Source: Siphonodentalium dalli (taxonomy: Eukaryota > Mollusca > Scaphopoda > Gadilida > Siphonodentaliidae). From it: a DNA stretch of 64,000 bases. Positions 34,931 through 45,010 of the stretch are shown here, piece by piece. Numbering within the stretch: the first letter of the stretch is position 1; each line of letters starts with the position of its first letter. The translations under genes and the position numbers were made by a program. The DNA lies in contig CP136069.1 in assembly GCA_032622095.1 (NCBI GenBank), forward strand, positions 10,308,036-10,372,035, given 5' to 3'. The notes under the pieces are model-generated. The model was not told the DNA's origin, did no database searches, and worked only from the letters and a program-made list of their open reading frames with translations.

Positions 34931-35413
34931 ATAAAAAATGTTAACCTTTGAATTTTGTTAATTAAATTTGAGAAAATTGGGTAAAATATTCAATTTATAA
35001 CTTTTCGTGGGTTTTTTTTTATGAAAAATCTCCATTTATCAAGCAAGTTCTTCCATTGTTATGCCTATTGTGTAGATATTTACCATCATGATTACATAAC
35101 AAAAACGCATTTCCGATTCGTTGAGTATTATTGAGTTCAGTCCCTCTCAAACTTGGAGTTTATCTAATCTTGGAGTTCCAATTTCTCAGAATGAGCTTAA
35201 AATCCAAATTGTATGGTCAAGTATTTTAAAAAACTAGAGAACGGTGAAATGTTTTATCTTTTTTATATTAATTTTATCACTGGAATATGCCCAACAAATT
35301 ACTACTTTATGCATCGATGATGGAGAAGACAAACATATATTAAAAGATATTATGTGCATCCAAATAGATGACAAGTTGCGACAACTGTTAACATTGTTGC
35401 ATCGTTAAAACAG

Positions 35414-35581
35414 TTAATGGCTATTGGTCATCATGGACAACTGGGCCATGCAGCGTGTCGTGTGGTATCGGGATCAAAATAAGAACAAGGAGCTGTGACA
35501 ACCCTCCTGCTGGACCAGGCGGTGAGCCATGTGAGGGCGATTCGGAAGAAAGTATATTGTGCCGAGATGCGGAGTGTGAAG
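35414..35581 (+). CDS. TSP1 exon 4
   Basis: This exon of 168 bases is in phase 1 at both ends. It encodes VNGYWSSWTTGPCSVSCG, IKIRTRSC, a Pro/Gly loop and CEGDSEESILCRDAECEG, six cysteines. The donor is GAAG|GTACCT. The acceptor (CGTTAAAACAG) is poorer in pyrimidines than that of exon 3 (CGTTACTGCAG), so it may be used less well. No further TSP1 exon is seen until the collagen exons 13 kb downstream. Confidence 0.87.
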
Positions 35582-36075
35582 GTACCTCACATATGTATCA
35601 CTAATCACTCGCCCGTTTGTTGAATCGACGTCATGATTACATAACAAACTAACATTTCCGGATTTGTCGAGCATTATTGAGTTCAGTTCCTCCCAAGCTT
35701 GGAGTTTATCTAATATCGGAGGCTCAATTTCTCAGAATCCAAATTGCATGGTCTAGTGTTTTAAAAACTAGAGAACGACGAAATGTTTTGTCGTTTTTTT
35801 GTATTAATTTTATCACTGGAATGTGCCCAAAACATTATTGTGCAGACAATGAGCTTAAAATCAAAATTGTATGGTCAAGTATTTTAAAAACTAGAGAACG
35901 GTGAAATGTTTTATCTTTTTTATATTAATTTTATCACTGGAATATGCCCAACAAATTACTACTTTATGCATCGATGATGGAGAAGACAAGCATATATTAA
36001 AAGAAATTATGTGCATCCAAACAGATGACAAGTTGCGACAACTGTTAACATCAATGTTGCATTGTTACAACAGTA

Positions 36076-37622
36076 ACGATTTTAGTGAATGAACTTCCGT
36101 AGATATTGGTTTATAAGGTGAAGGTAAGCATGAATGCTCACTGCTACCTTCTTTTGTCAATTGTTAAACATTTTGGTTCAAATTCCCTTCTGAAATGGTT
36201 GGTTTGTTTTGCCACTTTCTTCGATCACCTTTTCGAAATGAGGATGTTTCATCATCTTCGGAGTCTGACGCAATGTATTTTTGCGTGCATCACGTCGCGT
36301 CTTTGTTGCACCATAAATTGCCTGATGAGTGTATTGGCGCCAACATATTTGGTTTATAGCCCTTTCTACACTATGTGGCTTCTTATTGGTAGCAAATTGA
36401 CCAGCTTCTGTCATTACATCCTAGACAGATCAGCATAATCTATTGTTGCAATGTGGGCTCTTAAGACAAGTTCAGAAAAGCTCTTGTAACTAGCGTCAAA
36501 ACAGTATTTTTTTTTTTTGGAATATATGGTTGTGATATTCCTGGTATTGCAAATGGCTGTACTGCAACAGTATTACTGTAAATTAGGTGTATGTACATTT
36601 GCTGGCATTGTTTGCACTGACCCAGTACTATGTGATGCCATGGTTGTGATGACTGATGTACTTGGAATAACAGCATGGACCTTGATGATGCTGGTGTTAC
36701 TGCACGCAAGGGAAACGTTTCAGTATTAGTCAGGCGCTACTACGGGTGGCGTAGCATGACACCTCAAACGCTGTTGGTTTTATTGTTTATTCTTGTAGAG
36801 TACCCCTAGGGGGTCAGGAATCAGCTGGTTACCAACTCTGAAAAGTGTCCAAAATGGCCACCATCTTGAAAATTCAAAATGGCCGCCACCCATTATTTCT
36901 GAAATTTAGGTATCTTTGGATTTTCCATCTGCAGATAAAATTAACGCATCAATTCACCACTCTGATTATTAAAACATGCTTGAATGATGTTGTGTTAAAT
37001 AAATATGTAGTTTGTTTAATATTTTTCCATTAAAAATGTATAAAAAAAAATGATATTTAAAGAGCGTTTAATGATTTTTATTTAAAAAAAAAAAAAAAAT
37101 TCAAAGTTTTCTCTGAATTTTACAAATAAAATATGAAAAAAATGCGGCATTTGGCTCTAATAAATTAGTTACACTATTTCTTGACATGATTATGATTTCA
37201 ACCAGATGATTAACCATGTATAGAAGGTCTGAAACTAGGTCTGTACATGTATGGGTCCATTATCTGTATTGTGAAACCTGAAGGATATGATAGTCTATTT
37301 TTGGTTTCTGAATAAGGATTATATGCAAACAGGACAGGATAGGCCAATGCATCATAATAGTTGGTCTTGTTCTCATTATAAGATGGACTACATCTGAAAT
37401 AAAGAGCATTTACTGATTATATTGCTTCATGTTTTCTTTTTTTTAAGTTTAATTTGAAATATGAGCGTCACAACCTGGCATCTGGAAAGCTATTTATAAC
37501 ATACACATGTTTCCTAGAACCTAAACCATTTCAATAGTATTAACTTATTTAAACCTATCCTTGATAACTTTTAAATATAGTCACATAGAATATCAAGTAT
37601 CACAAAAACTGTGTAGATCACT
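36076..37622. other. Intron sequence, no exon seen
   Basis: Open frames of about 60-110 codons occur on both strands (for example 36106-36438 plus and 36178-36414 minus), but none shows a domain or good splice context. AAAATGGCC-type motifs recur near 36850-36895. AT-rich runs occupy 37030-37150. Confidence 0.4.
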
Positions 37623-37626
37623 TTAA

Positions 37627-37966
37627 CCCTTTACCCAACAAACCGGCCAAAACCGGCCAAATAAAGCTTCAACAGCCTAAAATATCTTCGGTCTGTCTCA
37701 ATAGAACCATAGAAATATGGATATCATTGGAACCGGCTCCTTGACCACATTGTGATAGTTACAGTTATGCCCTGTGCCAATGCATTCTCTTATATATGCG
37801 AGTCAACCATAGGTCGCCTCGCATATATAAGTTGAATGCATTGGCCTAAAAATAATCTTTTTTTAACACTTTTTACCATTTTTTCTTACATTCTTTAACA
37901 ATTTTATGGTCGACTCGCATATATAAGAGAATGCATTGGCACAGGGCCCTTCTGTTGGGTAAAGGG
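37627..37966. mobile_element. piggyBac-like MITE with TTAA target sites
   Basis: The ends are CCCTTTACCCAACA and its exact complement (14-bp inverted repeats), each bordered by TTAA (37623-37626 and 37967-37970). TTAA duplication with CCC-starting ends is the piggyBac-type signature. It carries no coding sequence. A second element (37770-37946) is nested in it. Confidence 0.75.
37770..37946. mobile_element. Short palindromic CCCTGTGCC element, nested
   Basis: It starts CCCTGTGCCAATGCATTCTC and ends in its complement followed by GGG, with the same hairpin as in the 3.3-11.3 kb array. At about 177 bases it is an internally deleted form of the 420-base copies. It lies inside the TTAA element, so it inserted later or is an internal part of that family. 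Confidence 0.65.
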
Positions 37967-37977
37967 TTAAAAGGGAG

Positions 37978-38258
37978 CATGTTTTGGAGAGACTGAAAGC
38001 TGAAAGCTGGGATGTGTCATCATCAGTTACTTATGAAGAATGTTTACGTATTCTAATCACCGAGTTGGATCAGTCATGAAGGAGTACAACGTTATACCAA
38101 TGGCCGAAATACTGGCCCGTAACCGTTCTATTTTGACTGAAAATGGAGTGCAAAGTTGTGACCTCAATAGCGGCAGAGTGAAAAGAAAACTAATACACAT
38201 TGGTTTGGAAATCAAATTGGCTTTTGGTTGCCTAAAAACAGGTCAATATAGTATATAG
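37978..38258 (+). pseudogene. Possible decayed coding remnant
   Basis: Two neighbouring frames give protein-like text: first a stretch with LERLKAESWDVSSSVTYEEC, then, in another frame from 38079, MKEYNVIPMAEILARNRS and a Lys/Arg-rich end. The switch of frame at a stop near 38078 suggests a frameshifted fossil of a coding exon or transposon gene. No family is recognised, and chance is possible. Confidence 0.2.
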
Positions 38259-38499
38259 CTTACACTTGGTGCTGTCACTACTCGTGTAGTCATAACCGCT
38301 AGACCAGTTATGTTTACAAAAGTTGTGGGTTGATCACAACTCATGAAATTTGATAAATTTATCGGAGTTCTTTTAGTATCACACCTGGAACTGTACAATC
38401 ATTAACTGTTGCAGTATCTGCAGCGTTTGTGACGGAATATGACTCATTAGCACTACCTGAATCCACCAATGGTAAATTACCCATCACATTATATCGTTG

Positions 38500-40236
38500 C
38501 TGGGTACCTGTGTGGATATGACATGGTGCTGTAGGCTGGGTACCTGTGTGGATATGACATGGTGCTGTAGGCTGGGTACCTGTGTGGGTATGACATGGTG
38601 CTGGGTACCTGTGTGGATATGACATGGTGCTGGGTACCTGTGTGGATATGACATGGTGCTGTAGGCTGGGTACCTGTAGGCTGGGTACCTGTGTGTGTAT
38701 GACATGGTGCTGTAGGCTGGGTACCTGTAGGCTGGGTACCTGTGTGGATATGACATGGTGCTGTAGGCTGGGTACCTGTAGGCTGGGTACCTGTGTGGGT
38801 ATGACATGGTGCTGTAGGCTGGGTACCTGTAGGCTGGGTACCTGTGTGGGTATGACATGGTGCTGTAGGCTGGGTACCTGTAGGCTGGGTACCTGTGTGG
38901 ATATGACATGGTGCTGTAGGCGGGGTACCTGTAGGCTGGGTACCTGTGTGGATATGACATGGTGCTGTAGGCTGGGTACCTGTAGGCTGGGTACCTGTGT
39001 GGGTATGACATGGTGCTGTAGGCTGGGTACCTGTAGGCTGGGTACCTGTGTGGGTATGACATGGTGCTGTAGGCTGGGTACCTGTAGGCTGGGTACCTGT
39101 GTGGATATGACATGGTGCTGTAGGCTGGGTACCTGTAGGCTGGGTACCTGTGTGGGTATGACATGGTGCTGTAGGCTGGGTACCTGTAGGCTGGGTACCT
39201 GTGTGGATATGACATGGTGCTGTAGGCTGGGTACCTGTAGGCTGGGTACCTGTGTGGGTATGACATGGTGCTGTAGGCTGGGTACCTGTAGGCTGGGTAC
39301 CTGTGTGGGTATGACATGGTGCTGTAGGCTGGGTACCTGTAGGCTGGGTACCTGTGTGGATATGACATGGTGCTGTAGGCTGGGTACCTGTAGGCTGGGT
39401 ACCTGTGTGGGTATGACATGGTGCTGTAGGCTGGGTACCTGTAGGCTGGGTACCTGTGTGGGTATGACATGGTGCTGTAGGCTGGGTACCTGTAGGCTGG
39501 GTACCTGTAGGCTGGGTACCTGTAGGCTGGGTACCTGTAGGCTGGGTACCTGTAGGCTGGGTACCTGTAGGCTGGGTACCTGTAGGCTGGGTACCTGTAG
39601 GCTGGGTACATGTGTGGGTATGACATGGTGCTGTAGGCTGGGTACCTGTAGGCTGGGTACCTGTGTGGGTATGACATGGTGCTGTAGGCTGGGTACCTGT
39701 AGGCTGGGTACCTGTAGGCTGGGTACCTGTAGGCTGGGTACCTGTAGGCTGGGTACCTGTAGGCTGGGTACCTGTGTGGGTATGACATGGTGCTGTAGGC
39801 TGGGTACCTGTAGGCTGGGTACCTGTGTGGGTATGACATGGTGCTGTAGGCTGGGTACCTGTAGGCTGGGTACCTGTAGGCTGGGTACCTGTAGGCTGGG
39901 TACCTGTAGGCTGGGTACCTGTAGGCTGGGTACCTGTGTGGGTATGACATGGTGCTGTAGGCTGGGTACCTGTAGGCTGGGTACCTGTGTGGGTATGACA
40001 TGGTGCTGTAGGCTGGGTACCTGTAGGCTGGGTACCTGTAGGCTGGGTACCTGTAGGCTGGGTACCTGTGTGGATATGACATGGTGCTGTAGGCTGGGTA
40101 CCTGTAGGCTGGGTACCTGTGTGGATATGACATGGTGTTGTAGGCTGGGTACCTGTGTGGATATGACATGGTGCTGTAGGCTGGGTACCTGTAGGCTGGG
40201 TACCTGTGTGGATATGACATGGTGCTGTAGGCTGGT
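38500..40236. repeat. Composite 15+36-bp minisatellite open in four frames
   Basis: Two subunits alternate: a 15-base GGTACCTGTAGGCTG and a 36-base form (GGTACCTGTGTGGGTATGAC then ATGGTGCTGTAGGCTG). They mostly pair as a 51-base unit, with runs of five to nine 15-base units near 39480-39600, 39690-39770 and 39850-39930. Both lengths are multiples of three and lack stops, so all three minus frames and one plus frame stay open for 560-645 codons. The minus-frame readings are Tyr/Pro-rich (RYPAYSTMSYPHRYPAY), Thr/Pro-rich (TGTQPTAPCH) or VPSLQ-type. One minus frame runs on into about 40 non-repeat residues. Coding is not shown. Confidence 0.9.
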
Positions 40237-40783
40237 AGTTTTCAACCCTATTTGTTTCAAAAAATGGGCAACAATTACTTTTGACAAAAATGGCAAACAA
40301 AAATAATCAAATTACATTTCCAGATGTCACTACCTATATATGACACCGCGGCCAACAATTCAGATTGAAACTGTTTCTGGAGTCTTAACAGTTAAATTGT
40401 GCGCCACGTGAGTTGTCTATTGAAAAAAATCAATCGGACGACCCCCGTCAGTTTCCATCCTGTCAACGCCGCGATCTGTAGCGAAGTTAGAATGGGGTTA
40501 TTTGTCACTGCAATTAATAATTACATGAAATAAATAAACATACTCACCTCACTAGAATATCAGGAACACGTTAATATGCTTACATCTTTGTGTATAGAAT
40601 CATCATTTATTACAGTTTGTATAACATTATAAGAATAGTCAGGTAGTAATATTTATTGATATCTCATGGTCGGTGGTTTCAGATTTCTGTGAAGGTCGTT
40701 GTTCGACCTCAATCAATGTTTATCGATGACGCGTTTTGACAGCGGCTTTATTGTTTAAATACGACCACGTGTATTATATAATA
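40237..40783. other. Intron sequence, nothing recognised
   Basis: No exon, RNA or repeat is supported. Confidence 0.4.
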
Positions 40784-40980
40784 GAGACCTTTCGCATCCT
40801 TACAATTACGACTACGAATACGGATGGCTACTAGTAGTCGTAAATCTATCCGTATGACCAAAAGGTCCTTTCGCAAAACGACTACGGATAAGAGTTTTGC
40901 CAAAAACGCGATATCATTAGAGACCTTTCGCAAAACTCACGTTTACGATTACGGATACGGATAGGGTACTACGTCACCAA
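40784..40980. repeat. GAGACCTTTCGC inverted-repeat element, left copies
   Basis: A copy of about 135 bases starting GAGACCTTTCGCATCC and containing GTCCTTTCGCAAAACGACTA. It is followed at 40920 by a second partial copy of the same start (GAGACCTTTCGCAAAACTCA). An inverted copy is at 42165-42281. Confidence 0.6.
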
Positions 40981-41980
40981 CATTTGTGTATTTTACTATC
41001 CGTAAGAACGGTTATGATTTCATGGTTTCTATTAAGCTCAAATAACACCTGAAATTTATTTTCTGCAATATATTACTTTACTCCGTTCGAGACTGTATAT
41101 GTATATCATGTAAACCATCCAGTTGCATTGAGCTACGACCTCGGTGTGCTGTTTAGATTGGCAATCACTCTACTCGTCGTCGTGAATCTCGAGCTTCCCG
41201 CGAAATAAGATCACTATTCACAACGGATAGTCATCGGTGGCTGCGATACAAAACTCTGCAGTAATAGAAGTGCACTATGAAACCAGTTGCCAAAAAATAC
41301 ACGGCTGACATGGATTTGGTGTTACTAAAAGAATATTTGGCACACCCACCGACATCACCAGAGATCAGCAGTCTCTGTTAGGTTTGTTCTTTGCATTTAT
41401 TTTAAATTTAAAAAACACAACTCGCACAAATGCGGCATTTAAAGGTACTCAATCCGATTAGATGTCCCCATATCACCAGATTCCAACAACAACATTTTTT
41501 TTTTAAATGCCGCTTCTGTTATCAGAATCGAGTAATTGCCCAAAATTAATGCTAACCACAGTCAACTATAGTATAAAATTGCCCAAAACCTGTTATTTAT
41601 CAATATTTTGTTCAACGAAATTTTGCCGGTTTGTCAAATATCTGACACAAAAAAGCCACTTGATGCACATCGCTTCTACCGTGTCGACTTTGTTTCGAGT
41701 TGGTAGTTCCAAATCAGAAGTGATGCACATCAGCGAGCACATCAAACTTATGTCGGATTTCCTAAACCCAAAGAGGTGATAGGCCTGTGAAGCCGAAATC
41801 GCATTGAAATCAAATTGCGGACTGGAAGGGTCTTAAAGTGGTGGAGTCGTGATTGGTGTGAGGTCCAAATTCAGGAACCCCTCTTCAATAATGACCCCCA
41901 TCAGCATAACGTCTATCAGGTTATCCATGATAACAACGGACTAAATTTCCACCACATATGACCTGACATTTATACCTGTG
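40981..41980. other. DNA between inverted repeats, no gene recognised
   Basis: This lies between the inverted GAGACCTTTCGC copies and could be the body of a transposon. A frame at 41507-41779 (90 codons) shows no recognisable domain. Confidence 0.35.
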
Positions 41981-42448
41981 TTGCCACAATATATCACGAG
42001 AATCCCGGGTCGTAGGTTGTGACTGGTCGAATTATTGACAATAAACAGGTCATGATTATCGCATTGTTGCAAATGAGAGGATAAGTGAAGTATTAAGGGA
42101 CTGTATACCAAGCACACGCTTTAAGTTCTAAAAGTGGTACGAAATAATGATGGTACGTGTTCGTCAAAACTCTTACGCGTAGTCGTTTTGCGAAAGGACT
42201 TTTTTGTCATACGGATAGACTTACGACTACAAATAGCTATCCGTATTCGTAATCGTAAACGTGAGGATGCGAAAGGTCTCTATTATTTCGTACCAATTTT
42301 ATAACTCAAAGCGCCTGTTTGGTATACAGTCCCTTAAAACCTAACTTTTCTCATTTCCAACAATACGACAATCATGACCCGTTTATTGTCAAATACTATG
42401 GCCAGTCGCAACGATCGACCCGGGATTATCGTTATATATTGTCACTCC
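41981..42448. repeat. Large imperfect palindrome with nested element
   Basis: 41981-42147 (ATCCCGGGTCGTAGG, TTGACAATAAACAGGTCATG, AGGGACTGTATACCAA) is the reverse complement of about 42288-42448. The right-hand GAGACCTTTCGC copy (42165-42281, ending GCGAAAGGTCTC) sits at the centre. A small element therefore appears to lie at the middle of an older inverted duplication. Confidence 0.65.
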
Positions 42449-42817
42449 ATGCATCCGGATATGGTCGTAGCGGAAGACATGCTCGTAGCGGAATAACCAC
42501 ATGACCCGCGATGTGCACATCGTCTTTAGTTGTCGTAAGTTATTTCATAAAAACACGGTTTAATTTACCTTGATTTTTGTTTATCGTTAACAGCGATAAT
42601 CCGTCTATAATCTGTCTACAGAAATGAGCGGTTGTGGTTTCCGCAATTTGTATATTACGATAATCGGTTTTTATACGAAACTTATGGCCTGAAATACTTA
42701 CTTGATATAAGTTTTATAAAATTTGTATGAATCTTTGCATTGACACATTATATAACATACAGTCTCTCAAAGTATGATATCTTCAAAATGAACTGGACAC
42801 GTTTGCGATGTCAATCA
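42449..42817. other. Intron sequence, nothing recognised
   Basis: No exon or repeat was seen. Confidence 0.4.
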
Positions 42818-43548
42818 TATTACACTGTATTTTGTCACTGTTGGTTTAACAATATGATACCGTTGGTTTGCCTACGGTATTATACCGTTGCTAGTTTTGA
42901 CGGCCAAGTACCGTTGCACAAACACGAGGTATGGATAGGATCACCTCCCTTGTGAGATTCGCAATGCATCTCGGGTAAATTCGCCATTAATTGATGTCTC
43001 AGTGTCTGTCTCCGTCATTCGCGGGAGATTTGTTTTATAATTTAGTAGGCCTACTTTTTAATATGTTTCAACAGCTTGGGACAGGTTCCAATCCGTTTAA
43101 ATAGCACTAACGGTCTACCGAACGGGCTAAAGAAAGTGTAAACAAGCCCTATTTAACCACTTGCGATGTTTTAATAGCGACCGCGAAAATAGGTCACCTA
43201 GTAAAATTGGTTTGCACTGCAGTCATTCACTCTATAAGTATTAGTTATAACGGATCACTTTTCACATTTTCGCTAGTTTCTCTACTAATAAACGAATCAA
43301 AGTAATTATTTTTGTTGGATCTTCTAGTCAGCTATATTACTACTTTGTACTGTTATTTCAACAGTATCCTACCGTGTATTCCAACAGTACAATGTATCAA
43401 CGGTATACTGTTATTTCAACAGTATCCTACCGTTTACTTCAACAGTACAATGTATCAACGGTATACTGTTATTTCGACAGGGATTGTACTGGCAACTAAG
43501 TTGACGGTGCATTACCGTAGTTATAACGTTATTAAATTTTACAGTGTA
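42818..43548. mobile_element. Possible TIR element with ACACTGTA ends
   Basis: The left end TTACACTGTATTTTG and the right end AAATTTTACAGTGTAG are inverted. Inside, TACCGT/ACGGTA motifs repeat on both strands and a 61-bp duplication is present. ACACTGTA-type ends are seen in several DNA-transposon groups, so the family is left open. Confidence 0.4.
43330..43485. repeat. 61-bp tandem repeat
   Basis: About two and a half copies of CTGTTATTTCAACAGTATCC, TACCGT and a CAACAGTACAATGTATCAAC stretch. Confidence 0.7.
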
Positions 43549-44319
43549 GTGCCCGAAAAAAAACAATTCATGGAGGCCCTCACTCGATTTTGGAGTATGT
43601 CTATAGCAAACGTAAAACTTGCTATGATGTACTCGTAGCATCGGGTGATATGTTCGTAGCTCGTAGCATTATATAAAATATGTGTATATGCCAGAGAATC
43701 ACACCTTTGTCAACTAAAAAGAGCGTCTAGATAGTGCTAGCATATACATATATCACATGAATGACATAGTATATTGTATGGATTAAAATGTTGGCGGTAT
43801 AGATTGCAAGCCCAGTTTGGGTTTTCCATATGAAGTGTATCTGATCAACGACTGCATTGATTAAGAGAACATACCACCACTCCCAGGTCTCCCTCGTTGG
43901 ATTTTATGTATCCCATTCTACTAAGGGTACGACCAAACTTGTCTATTTTTTGCCTTTATATCTTTATGCTTCGTATAGTCTTGGTGTCCATTTTAATGCG
44001 AATGCCTCACATTTTAGTTGTAAATTGCGTTTATTTTTAATCTCAGCATTTTTTTATACCTTATTGTTTATTTTAAAAAGCAAAATGCCTCCTATTTTAG
44101 TTATCAAATACGTTAATCTCAGATAAGAGCCTTTTTTATACATATATTATATATTTTTAAAAGCAGATTGCCTCATACTTTAGTTATCAAATACGTGTAT
44201 TCATTTTAAATTTAGACAGAGTCTTTATATAGATTCATTAATTTATAAATTTTAAAGTCAAATACCTCATATATATTATGTTTCTCGGGTGAAAGGTAGT
44301 TTTCTGTTCTTTTAGACAA
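43549..44319. other. Intron sequence, nothing recognised
   Basis: No exon is seen. Around 43960-44270 an AT-rich motif (ATGCCTC then TTTTAGTTATCAAATACGT) recurs three or four times as a degenerate repeat. Confidence 0.4.
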
Positions 44320-45010
44320 GGTGGGCACTAATCGTATTAATATATATACCGTACAAAATGAGGGGTTGTATGCTTATGGGTATATTAATTATAGGTGTAC
44401 ATGGAACGGCTGTATGGTCAGGATTGTTGAAGTGTATATGCATACATGTATAGATGGACGTCATTGGCGAGCGTGTTGGTATATAATTATGAAGTGCCAT
44501 TGTGATCATAGGTGTATATGGTATGTATGTGCATCTTTGATGTTGGTGTATTGTCATTGGGGGGGGGGGGTATATGTGTATAGGGGGAGTCGCTGTATGA
44601 TCATCGGATGTATGAGTATAGAGCGAATGGCTGAATTGTCATAAGTGATGTGTATATGCAAGTCTGGAGTATACAAATTACCGTGTGGAGTATTGGTGTA
44701 TTCATTCAATGCTGAGGTGTACATGTAATAATGGAATGACTCTATGGTCATGCGTGGGGTGTATATAAATATCTCGAGTGGCTATATGACATGTATGTGG
44801 TAAATAGGTATGAGGGAGGTACCATATGGTCAATGGTGAGTGACTCTATGTGGTGACTATATACGGTCATGGGTGAGGTGTATGTGTAAAATGCGGGTGG
44901 CTATTTGGGCATCTATGTGGTGTTTATGCATATATGGAGCGAGTGTATGGCCATGGGTGGGTTCTACATGTGTACATTTGGGTGGGTATCGCTTTACACA
45001 ATGAGTCAGA
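44320..45010. repeat. Degenerate G/T-rich tandem repeat
   Basis: Roughly a dozen poorly matching units of 50-60 bases, recognisable by GGTGTATATG-like and TATGGTCATGG-like motifs. The plus strand is rich in G and T and poor in C. This looks like an old minisatellite. Confidence 0.45.

Larger units (their letters stand above)
33890..36075 (+). repeat. Tandem exon-plus-intron duplication
   Basis: A segment of about 290 bases (from near GAGTTTATCTAATCTTGGAG through AAAACTAGAGAACG to ACAGTTGTTA and an acceptor) occurs before TSP1 exon 3 (33890-34184), before TSP1 exon 4 (35095-35413), and a third time at 35655-36075. The third copy ends at the acceptor-like ACAACAG but has no TSP1 exon after it. 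In the third copy the AACTAGAGAACG part is itself doubled. Confidence 0.8.

Noticed and set aside
36106-36709. Overlapping frames on both strands of 70-110 codons
   Set aside because: No domain, no convincing splice sites, and both strands are open over the same bases; probably chance in intron DNA.
38359-40306. Four overlapping reading frames of 560-645 codons
   Set aside because: They arise from a stop-free repeat with a period divisible by three. No start context, splice site or domain favours one clearly, so the locus is listed as a minisatellite, and coding is only raised as a question.
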